From contig JAREIK010002415.1 in NCBI GenBank assembly GCA_029783825.1, positions 1,455,006 through 1,519,005 of the forward strand: 64,000 nucleotides of DNA. Reading direction: 5' to 3'. The DNA is from Sapria himalayana (lineage: Eukaryota; Streptophyta; Magnoliopsida; Malpighiales; Rafflesiaceae). Below, piece by piece: positions 35,600 through 47,299 of this stretch. The notes beneath the pieces were generated by a model. That model saw only the letters and a program-made list of their open reading frames with translations, did no database searches and was not told where the DNA came from. How positions within the stretch are numbered: position 1 is the stretch's first letter; each line of letters starts with the position of its first letter. A program made the translations under genes and the position numbers.

Positions 35600-37330
35600 A
35601 TTTAGGTATAGCATTTTATGTTGAAAACATATTTGTGCATATTTTTAGTTCTTTAAGCACGACAAGACTTTAATAATATCTGATTTTTATCTTGTCTAAC
35701 TTTCTAAAATTATATTTATAATCACATAAAAAGTAAACTCCAATGTTACATAGAAACTATAGGAGTCAATAGATCACGTTCTAATTTAGATATCAGAGAA
35801 GTTAATAAATCATGTGCTAATTTAGAAAGTACTAGAAGATAAATTTATATAATTTTTACTAACTCGATATATCTAAGTTTTTCATATGAGCTTGAGGTAA
35901 GATGAAACATTAATCAATATTTAATTATATTGATATCTCACTTTTTTCGATGAATTTCTTTTTCACTTCATTTATTCCTCGCTAAATGAATCAAAAAGTC
36001 ACTTTCTCCAAAACGATATCAAAATGTGTACTCAGAGGCTCACTAAAACTATCATACTTAATTTTGTAATATTTAAATAAGTTTTTAAATTATTCATAAA
36101 TTTTATCTTTTGGTTATTGTGATCAGTTAATATAATAAAATATGTATTTTATTTTATTTTTTTACTCTTTCTATGTTAATTCTATTATCCATACAAATAG
36201 CTAAATAATAAATAGATAAAATGATAGTTTAATATTTTATATATTTTCATTCTAACTTAATAATCATGACATCAAAATATGAGTTTTTTATATATTAGTT
36301 AAAGATATTACTCATATTGCATATGCAACTAAATTCATTGCATGATCTAAGAGTGTTTACGAATGAACACGCGTTCATCTTATAAAAATTTTAATGAATT
36401 TTTAAAAATAAAATGATTCGCCCCTATCCAATTCATTAATTATTATTTCATCGATTTTACTATTAACAATGTATGATAAAATATGTTTATAACTAACACA
36501 TGAATCTAACATTAAGTATGTTGAATTCTAATGGTGCTTGATATATAGTGAAAATATTTTTTTTAGGCATACAGACTTGTATAGACTATAAAGTTATTGT
36601 AATTTACTATATGTCTAAATGTTTTTTAATGAATCTCTAATTATTTTAATGATAGTAAAATTATTTTTAAGTCTATTTATACTCTTAGGTTTATTATGTA
36701 ACATATATATTTAACATGAAAATTTTAGTTAGGGGTTATCTCATGGTTCTTACAAATATATTCTCTACAATACTATTATTTGGAATATTATCAAATATTA
36801 TATTATAAATTTTATTTTTATATTTCCTATTCCCTACAGATAAATTATAAGACTCTCATAAATGGAAGAGTCATATTGAGGATGAAATATTTTTTGAAAT
36901 TTTGATATTCTTTTATTTAGTCTCTACTTAAAATGAATATAGTGAGCGGTATCAAACATCATCGATATCATTCTCGTATGTTTTCTAAATTTATTAAATT
37001 TTTAAAATTTATATTTTGTATTACATCAATCATACATGCCAACTTAGGGGTCCTACAGTAAGTTGATTGAATTTATTTCTATACTAATTCTGTATTACAT
37101 CCAGCTTAGGTCTTCCACAAATTGAAGTAGAACACACATACTAGCAACCAACCAAAAAATCTCTTTTCTATCAAAATCATGGTAGTAAATGATAATGAGT
37201 TACTAAACCTGAAGTAGATTAAAATTCATTAACAATACTATCGACTTGAGTTTACCTATGATTCAATATATTGTGTTTTTTAGAATATTTTTCGATGTTC
37301 CTCCTAGTGACACTATTAGTGTTGTACTAT
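35600..37330 (-). pseudogene. hAT transposase pseudogene of a truncated minus-strand element (hAT-6)
   Basis: The minus strand carries the BED tail near 37310-37250, the block V-S-Y-K-H-I-L-S-Y-I-V-N-S-K-I-D-E near 36500-36440, and the dimerisation region around 35800-35640 (D-L-L-T-P). Neither terminus is recognisable: the left side runs into the AT/TG repeats and the right side stops at the hAT-7 insertion site. Stops are numerous, making it one of the most decayed copies. Confidence 0.65.
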
Positions 37331-37432
37331 AATTTTTTCATTATTCCTATAGTTGGCCAAATCTTTTTTATTCCTATAATATATTTGTTTTCAATTATTT
37401 TAAAATAATCTAAGGCTTAATATATTTGTTTA

Positions 37433-37440
37433 TGTAAACC
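37433..37440 (+). repeat. hAT-7 possible target duplication, left
   Basis: TGTAAACC against CATAAGCC at 39616-39623, 5 of 8 with three transitions. Weak. Confidence 0.35.
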
Positions 37441-37738
37441 TAGATGTGTCAAGTGGTCCAGACAGCCGAAGCAAGGCACAAGGCACAACTTATTTCATTT
37501 GTGTTAGCCCTGACATGACAGAGTCCAAGATCATGACAGGACCATAATTTTGTTGGCCCGTGGCATAACTCATGCCATGCTGAGCCAAGGCTGCACAAGC
37601 CTCATGTTGTGCCAGGCATGATCAATGGTATTATTGGATTTTAAAAAAATCGACTAATTTTTAAAATGGATGCTTCTTTTATTTGGTTGTTCCAGTGCCC
37701 TAACAAGATAGCAACAAAACAATAGATGTCAATGTCCT

Positions 37739-37746
37739 ATCATGTC
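37739..37746 (+). repeat. Target-site duplication of 393-bp hAT derivative, left
   Basis: ATCATGTC, identical to 38140-38147. Confidence 0.6.
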
Positions 37747-38139
37747 TAGAGGTGTTAACTGGATTGGATGGCTCGGGCCCGGCCTAGAGCCTAGCCTAGT
37801 TTAGTTGTGCCTGGCCCAGCATGGCATGGTCCAGGACCATGCTCGAGCCCATGCCGTGCACACTCTCGGCACGAATCATGTCATGTCATGCTACATGGGA
37901 CCTAGGCATGATGCGGCGATGGGTAACACGGCAACGGCCAAAATGGCAATGGGTGATACCTAATGGGCAATGCGGCAAAGACGCAATGCCCGATGGGCGA
38001 CGCGGTGAGCCGAACAGGTCAGCGAGAGTGCCCGCTAGGTTTTAGGTAGCACCTATATTCTCAAATCCCAGATGAATCAGCCCAAAATGGGTTGATTTCA
38101 GGCAGTGGACCGTATCGGACATGCCCACCAGTGAACCAT
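37747..38139 (+). mobile_element. 393-bp non-autonomous hAT derivative nested in hAT-7
   Basis: Begins TAGAGGTGTTAACTGG with GC-rich words (GGCTCGGGCCCGGCC) just inside. A perfect ATCATGTC repeat lies on both sides. The right terminus (CCAGTGAACCAT) matches the family poorly, which lowers confidence. A local GGCAATG/CGGCAA periodicity is present at about 37910-38000. The plus-strand open frame 37821-38045 has no family resemblance. Confidence 0.55.
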
Positions 38140-38147
38140 ATCATGTC
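38140..38147 (+). repeat. Target-site duplication of 393-bp hAT derivative, right
   Basis: ATCATGTC, identical to 37739-37746. Confidence 0.6.
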
Positions 38148-38149
38148 GT

Positions 38150-38966
38150 GTCAGTCACATACATGAATCCTAAAATTAAGCTGGAAGGGGTATAAAATAT
38201 ACTAAAAAACATATTCACATACATGAACCAATCAGAAAAACTAAACGGATATATATTCATGAAAAATTATACAATATATTTATATATTATGATACTAGGT
38301 ATGATTGTTATTTAGTCTTTGAGTAAAACATACTAAAATACATATTAATCTACATGAACCAAGGAAAAGACTAAATGGTTAGATTCACAAAAAAAAATTA
38401 TGTAATATGTTTATATATTATGATATTAGGTATGATAGTTTTAGTGAACCTCCAAATATGGACATATACACTATATTTAGATATGATGATGATGTCAGTT
38501 ATTTAATTAGAGGAATACAATGAGGTGGTTTATCAAACAAGTGTGAGCTTTCTTGCCTTCTTGGTACTTAGATAATAATTATTATTCCATCTTATCACAT
38601 GATGATTATAATAATTTAGATATTCTAAGTTAATAGAAATTATATGAATTTACTTATCTCGTGTTATCTAAGATGACATGTGCTCTACTAACCCCTCTAG
38701 AATATAGCATAATATTAGAGTCTACTTTTTCTATGGTTATAAATATTATTTTAGATAAGAGATTCAAACTAAGATTAGATGTTGTGGAAACTCCTTTATG
38801 CTTAAAGAACTGAAAAGATTTAATGATGAGTATTTAAGATAAAGTGAAAATGTTATTGATTGACGATGACTCATGCGCCTTCAATAATATTGAGGCTATC
38901 AATACTGTTAATTTTAGTATTAGACATGATGATTCAAATCATAATACAGACACAAATTTCTTTTAG
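38150..38966 (+). pseudogene. hAT transposase pseudogene, C-terminal half (hAT-7)
   Basis: Starts at the segment corresponding to M-D-P-R-V-K-V-E-G-V (here M-N-P-K-I-K-L-E-G-V with a stop). It continues through F-I-Y-Y-D-I-R-Y-D-S and the C-terminal region, ending near the TAG at 38964-38966. A segment of about 110 bp around 38170-38290 is repeated with changes at 38330-38440, both carrying Y-M-N/H-E-P then F-I-Y-Y-D, so part of the gene is tandemly duplicated. Confidence 0.65.
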
Positions 38967-39089
38967 TATTAAAATTAGAGGACTGATGTGCGATGCATGT
39001 TGCTTTTGCTGATGAAGTGATATTGTTTTTTACTAAAAAAATTCAATTTATTATTTTTTTTGTTATATGATATTATGAGACATGAAAAC

Positions 39090-39115
39090 AATATATATAT
39101 ATATATATATATATA
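39090..39115. repeat. (TA)n microsatellite
   Basis: Uninterrupted AT run inside the 3' part of hAT-7. Confidence 0.95.
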
Positions 39116-39615
39116 GTTATTAATGTTATTCATTTTAATTTAAAGTGCAATGTAATTTAATTTTAATATTTTTTTAAAAAAAATAAAAAATTTACTTAAG
39201 TTTTAAAAGTTTAAATTTTAAAATAAAAGTCGATGTTGTAGTGGTACACCAACATCAAGATCATCATTACATTATGTAGTATAGATGCCCACATACTATA
39301 GCCCACTGTACTGCTCATTGACTGTGGCTATGTCGTGGAGTAAAGATTAGGGTGGCCCATTTGGCCAATAGCATTGCCATGCCATTGCCAGCTAGACTCG
39401 ACACGCCCCTATCTAACCTAGCATGACCTAACAAGCCTAGTTGACAAAGGCAAGCCAATGGGCTATATTGGGCTGATGCTGACCTACCATGTTCCCATGC
39501 TAGTATAGCATGACCAAGCACTCATTTTGTGTTGTGTATAGCATATGATAGTGGCTTGATTGAGCCACTAAAAATTGGGTTGTGCTAGCCCATTACTGTC
39601 TGTTTGACACCTCTA

Positions 39616-41990
39616 CATAAGCCAAGTTTTTTAGGTGTATGGGCTTACCTATGATTGGGAAAAACTAATCTTAAATCTTTCAATCAAGTTGTAGTTATCT
39701 ATATCAAACTAATATACAATATTAATTTCATTTTGATTGTAATTATTAGTAAATATTTTTTTAATTTTTTTAAGGGTTATGAGTATAATTTTTTTATTCT
39801 ATTTATTCTTATAGAATGGTAGCATTGATAACAAATATAAAAGTAATAGTGTATTTAGAAAATCAACTCTGACAATAGGATGATATTTGAGGTGCATAAT
39901 GTGTTCATCTGACATATATTTGCATTGAAATACCTATTTGGAACCCAAAATATTGGTGTTTATAATTAGGGAGACCAAGTTCCAATTGTGATTTTTTTTT
40001 TATTTTCTTTTTTTTCAGAGAATGAAATTATGTATATTACCAAGTTTGATAATATTCTAGGTAATCGATTTGAATCCTTTGAGCTCTATAGAAATGAGAA
40101 GAGAAAAATGAAGTTTGAGGATCCCAAAATACTAAGGTTTGTCGGATGATAAATTTTGACAATATCATTCTTTGCTCATGGGAACCTTAGATGAAAACCC
40201 AATGGGAATGTTGAAGCAAGTGAGCTCAATAACAAAATAACAAGAGAAATGGATATCAGACTCAACTATAGAATGTTGAAGTTGGTGAGTAAACCAGCAT
40301 AGACTCATTTACTGGTTTAATACAAATTACACATGGGTTAGTTTCAGATGACATTATATGTGGAGAATGATGTGTGAGTGGTAGCGGGTGGCTTGGTTAA
40401 ATGGATTCGAGAAAAGATGAAAAAAATGATTTGATGATGTGGGTTAAGCTTGAGAATTATTATGAGAGGGAAGATAATTTTCATTAAATCAATGAGAGGT
40501 TAGGTGAGGCAAGAAAATGCGACATGCTTTTTGTTGGGCTTGGTGGTGCCTGAGCATGAGACATGCCCGAGGTACACCTTTAATAACTATAAAATGAGTA
40601 GGATGATATGAGTAGAAAAGAAGGATTTTATGGCTATGAGATGATTATTTTGAGTTGACATATATGGTTAGGAGAGTTGATGAATACTTGAGGTGTGAAG
40701 ATACTTATTAATGTGATTACTTATAAATGATGCACTACTATTTAATTTTAAAAATTTTGGTATGAATGAAATATTATTGTATCATTAATTTGAAGCAATT
40801 AATAAAAAATATTGCAAAAAAAAATTGATGGGTAAAGCCAAATGAATTGTGAATGATGATCAATGAATATGACATAATATAGAAAAGCCAAATTTGATTT
40901 GATGGGTTATATGCCCCAATTGTGGCAATGAATAAGATTCATTTCTCTTGATAATATATGTTCATTATGAGCATAAGGTAAGTGATAATTTTTACAAGTT
41001 AACATGTATTGCACTATGATTGAGAATGTAATAAAGATATGAGATAAAAGTGATCTTTTTTAAAATAATATATATTAGAATGATTGACATGTCCAAGACT
41101 CCAAGGAGAGATGAATGTTTAATAAACCTAGTTCAAGAGATTTTTGAAAAGGCCCAGAGCTCTTGATTTAAAAGAAAAGACCATTAAAGTGTAATGATAG
41201 TGATGTTTGATCCATGTGTGAAATGGAAAAAATCACGAAATCACACCCAGTGTTGCACAAGAACCAATGAGATTTATAAATGTTCTAAATAGATGATCTA
41301 ATATCAAAGCTTGTCACTTAGAGATTTGAAATTTTTGGTATACACTAAAACTTCATTTGTTGATCACATTTGAGGCAAAGTTTCATGGCTTTGGGGACAT
41401 AATGAGAGGTTGGAAGACCCACGCCCTCAATCATTGCTTTTTCGGTGAGGGAAGATAAGTGAAGACTCAAAAGATGTTGATTAATAGGAAGTAATTAGTG
41501 TCTCAAACATTGGGGACTCGAACTTTGGAGGTGCAATAGGGATTCACATTACCTAACAACCTTTGACTCTCAAGCAATGGAAGTAATTAACTAATCCATA
41601 GAAAGTAATTGGAGGAGAGCTTCATTGTGACCAACTTAATTAAAGTGTTGAAGGGGATGAAGGTAGGGTTGGGTTCAACAAGCATAGGAGGAGAAGAGGA
41701 TCATGAGTACTAATCCGAATGAAGTTTTTATAAAAACTATCATAGCATAAATGTGGTGAGTATATGTTATATTTAAGAATATTTTTTTTTAATTTATTTA
41801 TGTTGATTAATTATAAAATTAAAGGTAAACAAAAATCATTCACATAATGACTAATTACTAAATAAAAGAAAAATAGAATTATTTTATACAATTAAATTTC
41901 TTAAACTAGAGGTTACATATTTTTTTCTCTTGATTCAAGATAATGTTTCCTTCATAGTTATGATTTTATTCATCACACACACATACACAC

Positions 41991-42028
<38 letters not shown>

Positions 42029-43534
42029 TAGTTGTATGAAATTCTTATTGAATAATATAAGTTAGTATTACAAATTCTAGTATGTACTAGGTTAGATATA
42101 ATTAAAGAACTGATTAATTATTTAGATAGCATGATGTCTGAGAAATATTAATATCTTAACAGCCTTACCCATAAAAATTGAATAGGTTGCATCTAATGAG
42201 TCGCGAATATGAGATCTATCATTCTTAGATGAATATACTTTTCATCATTCCATGATATGTGGTATGACTCTATACCCTTACAATATAATTGATGTGATGA
42301 AAAATACACATTAATCTTTATTAATAAACAAAATGAATACCATGTATAATTGGTAGAAAATGTGAATATAATGTACAAAAGCACAATATAAGACTATATC
42401 TCAACAATTTTAAAATTTATGCATTTGCATACAAACATGCACATTTCTACTTATTGTGGGCTAGCAAAGAAACACAAATTAGTGAGTTTTTTTAGATGGT
42501 AGTGTCAAAAAATGTTAATGTTGTTGAACATCAAAATGAGTTTATTGACATTTAAACATGAATTAGTAGGCAAATCTCATATTTTTTATTTTTTTGTTAA
42601 CCATCTTCAGGAATTGATGATAGCCCTCCATTCTTCATCTTGATAAGCTTCATCAAATGGAGAAAGTAGATACACATGTGATCCTTAATGGTGGTGGTGG
42701 CATGTGTTGTTCTTCGCCATTAATGGTTATAGTTGCATGGTATCTCATATGTTATTGTTTTTTTCACTTTTTGTATTGCAGAACTCCTGATATGTTCAAT
42801 CTTATAGTTATTTTCATGTAACAACAATAAAAATAACAGCTGAGTAGTCAATAAAATAAATTCCTTCCCTAGTTTTGGCCATCTTCACAATTTCTGAATT
42901 TAATAATTGGATGCGTTTCTTATTGAAAATAAATTGTCTAACTATATCATGATCTTAATTACAATTGAATGATTCCTTGGTTGTCAAGTTGCCTATAGAT
43001 GAGGGTGTGAACGATGATATGCATGGCTTTTGCTACCAATTCATCGTCAAAACATGACTCCTTAATCATTAATTACTTTTTTTTAACTCATGGAAGTGAA
43101 GTTTATTCTTCACAGGTCTTGCTTATCCCCAAACAATATCTCCAAGCTAATATTAGGGATACCCACCCACTTGATTCCTTTGCATACAACTATATCATGC
43201 AAAAAAAAAAAGAATTTTATTTGTTATTATATCAAAAATATGGTAGCCCAATTGGAAAATGAACAAGACTGCTCAATTATTAACTTTTTCATTAATGTTG
43301 ATTACCAATATTTGATTACCAATATTTGACTCTCTTGACTAACTTAATATGATCAATTGTTAACTTTTTCATCAATATTGATTACAAATATTTGAAAACA
43401 AATGGAAACAAATATAAACACACAAAAAAGTTACTCTATCATAACCTTCACTTGTGATACAAGAATGACTAACTCTCTACTAATTGACTCTCTTGCTAGA
43501 TAGAACCTATATACCACTTTTACGGTCATGCATA
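39616..43534. other. Unassigned interval
   Basis: About 3.9 kb with no family I recognise. A CA/TA microsatellite occurs at 41973-42026. Open stretches at 42193-42384 (minus) and 43014-43329 (plus, two frames) have no recognisable domain. A short direct repeat, ATTGATTACCAATATTTGA near 43295-43330 and again near 43370-43396, is present. It may be non-coding parts of an old LTR element. Confidence 0.4.
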
Positions 43535-43543
43535 TTTATCAAT
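43535..43543 (+). repeat. MULE target-site duplication, left (9 bp)
   Basis: TTTATCAAT against TTTATTAAT at 54102-54110, 8 of 9, differing by one C/T transition. Nine bases is the mark of Mutator-like elements. Confidence 0.8.
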
Positions 43544-43730
43544 GGGAGAATTATGTTTTGGGGTGTTTCCCCAAAAATTTTTAAGATTAAGAAACTAAAA
43601 TTTTGATATTTTTTAAAAAAGTCACAAAACTAAAAATAAATTAAAAATAAGTACACCCAAATTCGTGTCCTAAACTACTCTCTCCCATGCCCCTCACCCT
43701 CGCCACTAGCACTCACCCCTCTCTCATCCT
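43544..43730 (+). repeat. MULE terminal inverted repeat, left
   Basis: Pairs with about 53930-54101. Conserved words are GAATTATGTTT(T/C)GGGGTG, TTCCCCAAA, CCTAAACTAC and CCTCACCCTC. The C-rich inner part (43680-43860) consists of ACGCCC/CCATGCCC/TCACCC words. Confidence 0.75.
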
Positions 43731-43869
43731 CGCCCCTAACTCACGCCCTTCACTCTCGTCCACGCCCATGCCCATCACCCACGCCCTCACCCATGCCCTT
43801 GCTCCTTTCCCTTCTCCCAAATGCCCTCACCTTTCACCCCCCTTTCCCCACCTCTTTTTTCCCTGTCTG

Positions 43870-44333
43870 TTTCCACGAGCTCCTTTTTGAACCTTCGTCA
43901 AGCTTCAGCGAGCTCGACGTGGAGCTCCGTCGAGCTCTTGGAGCTCATCGACGAGCTCCTGGAGCTTGACAGAGAGCTCCATGGAGCTAGACCGAGCTTG
44001 TCATTGAGCTTTCAGTCGAGCTCGATGGAGCCTAACATGAAACTTCAAGAGAACGAATTAGCTCAAAGTCAAGCTCCTGGAGCTCGACCAAATGCTCCAT
44101 CGAGCTCATCGTCGAGCTCCATGAGCTCAAAGGATCTCGACGCCAAGATACTAGAACTTGATCGAAAGCTTGTCGTCGATCTCCAGAAGCTCGATAGAGT
44201 TCTCGGTCGAGCTCCAAGAGCTCGACGGAGCTCTCGGTCGAGCTGTTGAAGCTTGAAAAAGCTTGACACCTAGTTCCTGGAGCTAGATTGAGAGCTCCAT
44301 CAAACTTGTCGTCGAGCTCCAGGAGCTCCAATA
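43870..44333. repeat. GAGCTC-rich palindromic array, left part
   Basis: The self-complementary hexamer GAGCTC recurs many times at spacings of roughly 9-24 bases, usually as TCGAGCTCC, GGAGCTCGA or GAGCTTGA variants. Both strands are open over long stretches (43821-44249 plus; 44032-44331 minus) and would encode leucine/glutamate/aspartate-rich words such as E-L-L-E-L-D-R-E-L. No start context or homology supports a gene. The array continues at 53676. Confidence 0.85.
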
Positions 44334-44752
44334 TGTCACATCCTTACTCAAAGAATGTGGAATATTCTAAAAGATTACGAAGAAGTCTACACTTGTATGG
44401 ATGGAAGGAGATTATCCTAGATTATTCTAGAATTCTCTTGGATATATGTAATAGAATTTTCTAGACTTATAGGAAACCTTCAAATGTTCTAAACCCTTCC
44501 ATATGCATGTATTTAAGGAGGAGGTGGTCTCATTTGTAAACCACCAAGTTGAGAGTTTATTATAAGTTTTCATTATTCAATAAAGTGTTTTCTTTATTTT
44601 CAAGTGTTCTCTCAAATTCTCTTTGCTTCCAAGTTGTGGGTAGGCGCCAAAAATAACATGCAAGGAAAAAGTAAGGCTAACTTAACAACATCTAATGGGT
44701 AAGTTATCTAAGTGCTGCAAGGGAACTTAGTGAAAAGACTAAGTCCATGATA
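44334..44752 (+). repeat. 5' LTR of the chromovirus
   Basis: 419 bp, aligning end to end with 53257-53675. I count by eye roughly 50-60 differences, mostly transitions, so the insertion is old. A TATTTAA box lies at 44510-44516 and an AATAAA polyadenylation word at 44579-44584. Confidence 0.9.
44510..44516 (+). promoter_or_regulatory. LTR TATA-like box
   Basis: TATTTAA, retained in both LTRs, about 60-70 bp upstream of the AATAAA word. Confidence 0.5.
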
Positions 44753-44754
44753 GT

Positions 44755-44765
44755 TGGTATCAGAG
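44755..44765 (+). promoter_or_regulatory. Primer-binding site for tRNA-iMet
   Basis: TGGTATCAGAG, complementary to the 3' end of initiator methionine tRNA, two bases inside the 5' LTR. Confidence 0.9.
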
Positions 44766-44799
44766 AGAAGTTGAAACGTGTGAGAGTAACTTGGCGGAT

Positions 44800-45935
44800 A
44801 TGATGTCGAGCTCTCATTTGGAAAAAATTTCCAAGTAAGTTCAGGGAAGGGACCTTGACCCTTTCGCTAAGGGAAGGGGAAAGAATGACAAGTCTCATGA
44901 TCCTCTCACAAGCTTGGACAGTCGAGTGACACGGTTAGAGGTCACCATGGAAAACACCAAGGAGGGGTTCGATCTAATGGAGCAAAGCATGGAGGTCAAA
45001 AAGGGTTTCATGATTCAGATCCTAGACCTTCAAGAGGGGATGCAAGGCTTGCCGATCTTAGTGGTGTTGCCTGAGGCTTTATGAAGGTCATGGGCATGCT
45101 CGCTAGCTTAGAATCAATGGTAGAGGTCTTGACCAAGCATGAGGAGGAGCTGAAACAAGAAGTGGCAATCTACAAGATGGCATTGTCGGCTCGGATTATG
45201 TCCGCTCATGAGGCCCAAAGGGTGGATGTGCCAAAACCTCACACATTCATGGGAAAACATGATGCTAAAGAGCTAGACAACTATTTGTGGCACATGGAGA
45301 GATATTTTGAGGTGATATCTCTAACTGATGATGTAACAAATGTACGCACTACTACTCTTTATCTCACTAATAATGCAATTCTATGGTGGCGTAGATAATT
45401 TATGGAGATAGAAAGAGGGATGTGCACCATAGACACATGGGTCAATTTCAAGAGAGAGATAAAAAAGCAATTTTATCCAGAAGATGCAGGATACATTGCT
45501 CATAGAAAGATCAGGCATCTCAAGCTCACGGGATCTATTCGGGACTATGTCAAGGAGTTCTCTTCCTTGATGCTCGAGGCTCCTGATATGAATGAGAAAG
45601 AACTTCTCTTCAATTTTATGGAGAACCCACAAGGCTAGGCCGAGCAAGAATTGAGGAGACGTGGTATCCAAGACTTAGCCATGGCCATGGTAGTAGCAGA
45701 GTCACTCATGGATTTCCAAAGGGGAGACTATTCTTGAACCAATCTATCCTTCAAGGGTAGTCATGCCAAAGATGGGAGAGATAGGAGATACAAAAGCTAT
45801 AATGCTAAGGAATGATCAAGAATGACTTCTACCAACAAAGAAAGCAATGGTGGGGATAAACACGAGGATTTCAAGCCAAAAACCAATTACTTCCTATGTG
45901 ATGAACCACACTAGGCAGGTGAATGTTCTAAAAGA
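44800..45935 (+). pseudogene. Chromovirus gag pseudogene
   Basis: The first ATG after the primer site is at 44800. The coiled-coil-like region (S-L-D-S-R-V-T-R-L-E-V-T-M-E) is followed by a frameshift near 45070. The capsid segment in 45081-45398 (F-M-G-K-H-D-A-K-E-L-D-N-Y-L-W then I-L-W-W-R-R) and 45402-45638 (F-K-R-E-I-K-K-Q-F-Y-P then Y-V-K-E-F-S-S-L) is typical of gypsy Gag. The zinc knuckle near 45890-45915 has lost its first cysteine (Y-F-L-C-D then A-G-E-C). In-frame stops occur at 45396, 45636, 45736 and nearby. Gag would form the virus-like particle; this one cannot. Confidence 0.85.
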
Positions 45936-45950
45936 AATGACCTAAATGTC

Positions 45951-46423
45951 ATGATCGAGAGAGAGATTGAACAAGAGGATGATGCCTCTCACATGGGGTC
46001 AATGCAGCTATTGAATGCCCTCAATATCAAGCAAGCTAAGGAGAAGCCTCATAGTAGGGGACTCATATACTTGGAGGCCAAGGTGAATGGGATGTCTACT
46101 AAGGCCATGATAGATACCGGTGCCACACATAACTTTGTCTCAAAGGAGAATGCAAGGAGACTCAAGCTCCCAACATCCAATGAAGTAGGATGGTTCAAGG
46201 CAGTAAACTCTGCTGCCAAGCCATCACATGGAATAGCTCGCGGTGACCATGAGGATCGGCGATCGGGCCTTGGGAAGGCAAGGTTAACTTCGCGATGGTA
46301 CCCATGGATGATTCCTAGATAATGATCAAGATGGATTTCCTTCACCAGGTAAAAGCTATGCATATATTTTTTCTATGTTCGATGACTATCTTAGAAGAGG
46401 GAGCTCCATGCATGGTTCCCACA
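45951..46423 (+). pseudogene. Chromovirus protease fragment, cut by hAT-8
   Basis: The aspartic protease active site D-T-G-A-T-H-N-F lies at about 46113-46136, in an open stretch of 123 codons. Past it the frame shifts and runs into stops. The coding region is interrupted at 46423 by the hAT insertion and resumes after 50252. Confidence 0.85.
46416..46423 (+). repeat. hAT-8 target-site duplication, left
   Basis: TTCCCACA against TTCCAACA at 50245-50252, 7 of 8. Confidence 0.8.
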
Positions 46424-46790
46424 TAGAGGTGTCAACCGATTCGGTCGTGCCTGGGTCGTCCCGGCACGGGAATTTCTCATGCTCGGGCCTGTGTCGTGCC
46501 ATGCCGAGACTAACCGGGCCTCGTGCTGTGCCTGACCCGGCACAATTCGGTGGCCCTTGGCACGGCCCGTCGGCACGGGTCATGTCTCGCAAACCCGCAC
46601 CTGGCACCCCACGACCTCCAAATCACCAGTCCCCACCACCCCATCACCACGCATCCACGCCAATGCTCGCACAGGTCCAATCAGACTCGACTCGCTGTCC
46701 CGCCCGACCCGATCCCCCACCCCCCCCCCCCCAAACGGGCAAATGTTAAAAAAAATTTAAATAAAAACATTGGATTTCACCTCCAAAGGC

Positions 46791-46831
46791 TAGGGGGCAG
46801 AATCCGACGTCCCTCATGATTCTGCCCCCTA
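46791..46831. repeat. Subterminal hairpin, 14-bp arms
   Basis: Arm TAGGGGGCAGAATC (46791-46804), 13-base loop, arm GATTCTGCCCCCTA (46818-46831), all 14 pairs matching. It lies about 370 bp inside the left end of hAT-8. Related words (TGGATTCTGCCC; CCATTGGATTTC) occur at the equivalent place in hAT-3 (about 17480) and hAT-4 (about 25890). Confidence 0.9.
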
Positions 46832-46899
46832 AAATACTATAAAAAATTAAAAAAAAAACAAAAAAAAACTTTTTTTTAAAAAAATTATTTCTTTTAATC

Positions 46900-46906
46900 T
46901 ATAAAA
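46900..46906 (+). promoter_or_regulatory. Probable TATA box of hAT-8
   Basis: TATAAAA, followed by a CT-rich leader (CTCTCACCTCTCT), about 560 bp before the first zinc-finger codons. Confidence 0.45.
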
Positions 46907-47299
46907 TTCCTCTCACCTCTCTATAACATTTATATTTTTCATAAACATTTATTCTCAAAAGTCAAATCTCACATTCTCACTGTCTCAAAACTCCTGCTAT
47001 TCTCTCTCTAGGGACTCAAGAATCAGGATTTCATCATTCGGCTCAGCTTTTTGGGACTCTCAAGTAGGGTTTGGAATTTTGAACTAGATTGTGGTGCATC
47101 GTGCATGAGATCTACCTTACTACTTTACCGGGTAATTTATTTTAAGTTTTTTTTACTTTCTCTCTCTTTGTCTCTCTAATCTCTCTCTATAATACTAAAA
47201 TAGTAAAATCTAAAATCTATCATCTAGTCTCTATCTCTTGTGTCCTGTTTAACAAAAATCCTAAAAATAACAAATAGTAATGAAACATATTATATTTAG

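Larger units (their letters stand above)
37441..39615 (+). mobile_element. hAT-7, internally deleted hAT transposon
   Basis: The left end is TAGATGTGTCAAGTGG and the right end GTTTGACACCTCTA. Only the C-terminal half of the transposase remains. A second GC-rich hAT derivative sits at 37747-38139. The target duplication is poor, so the pairing of these two ends rests mainly on the terminal sequences and on the transposase between them. Confidence 0.6.

Noticed and set aside
43687..44331. Overlapping plus- and minus-strand open frames of 66-142 codons in the GAGCTC array
   Set aside because: The palindromic repeat leaves both strands open; the peptides are simple L/E/D- or S-rich repeats without a start context or family.
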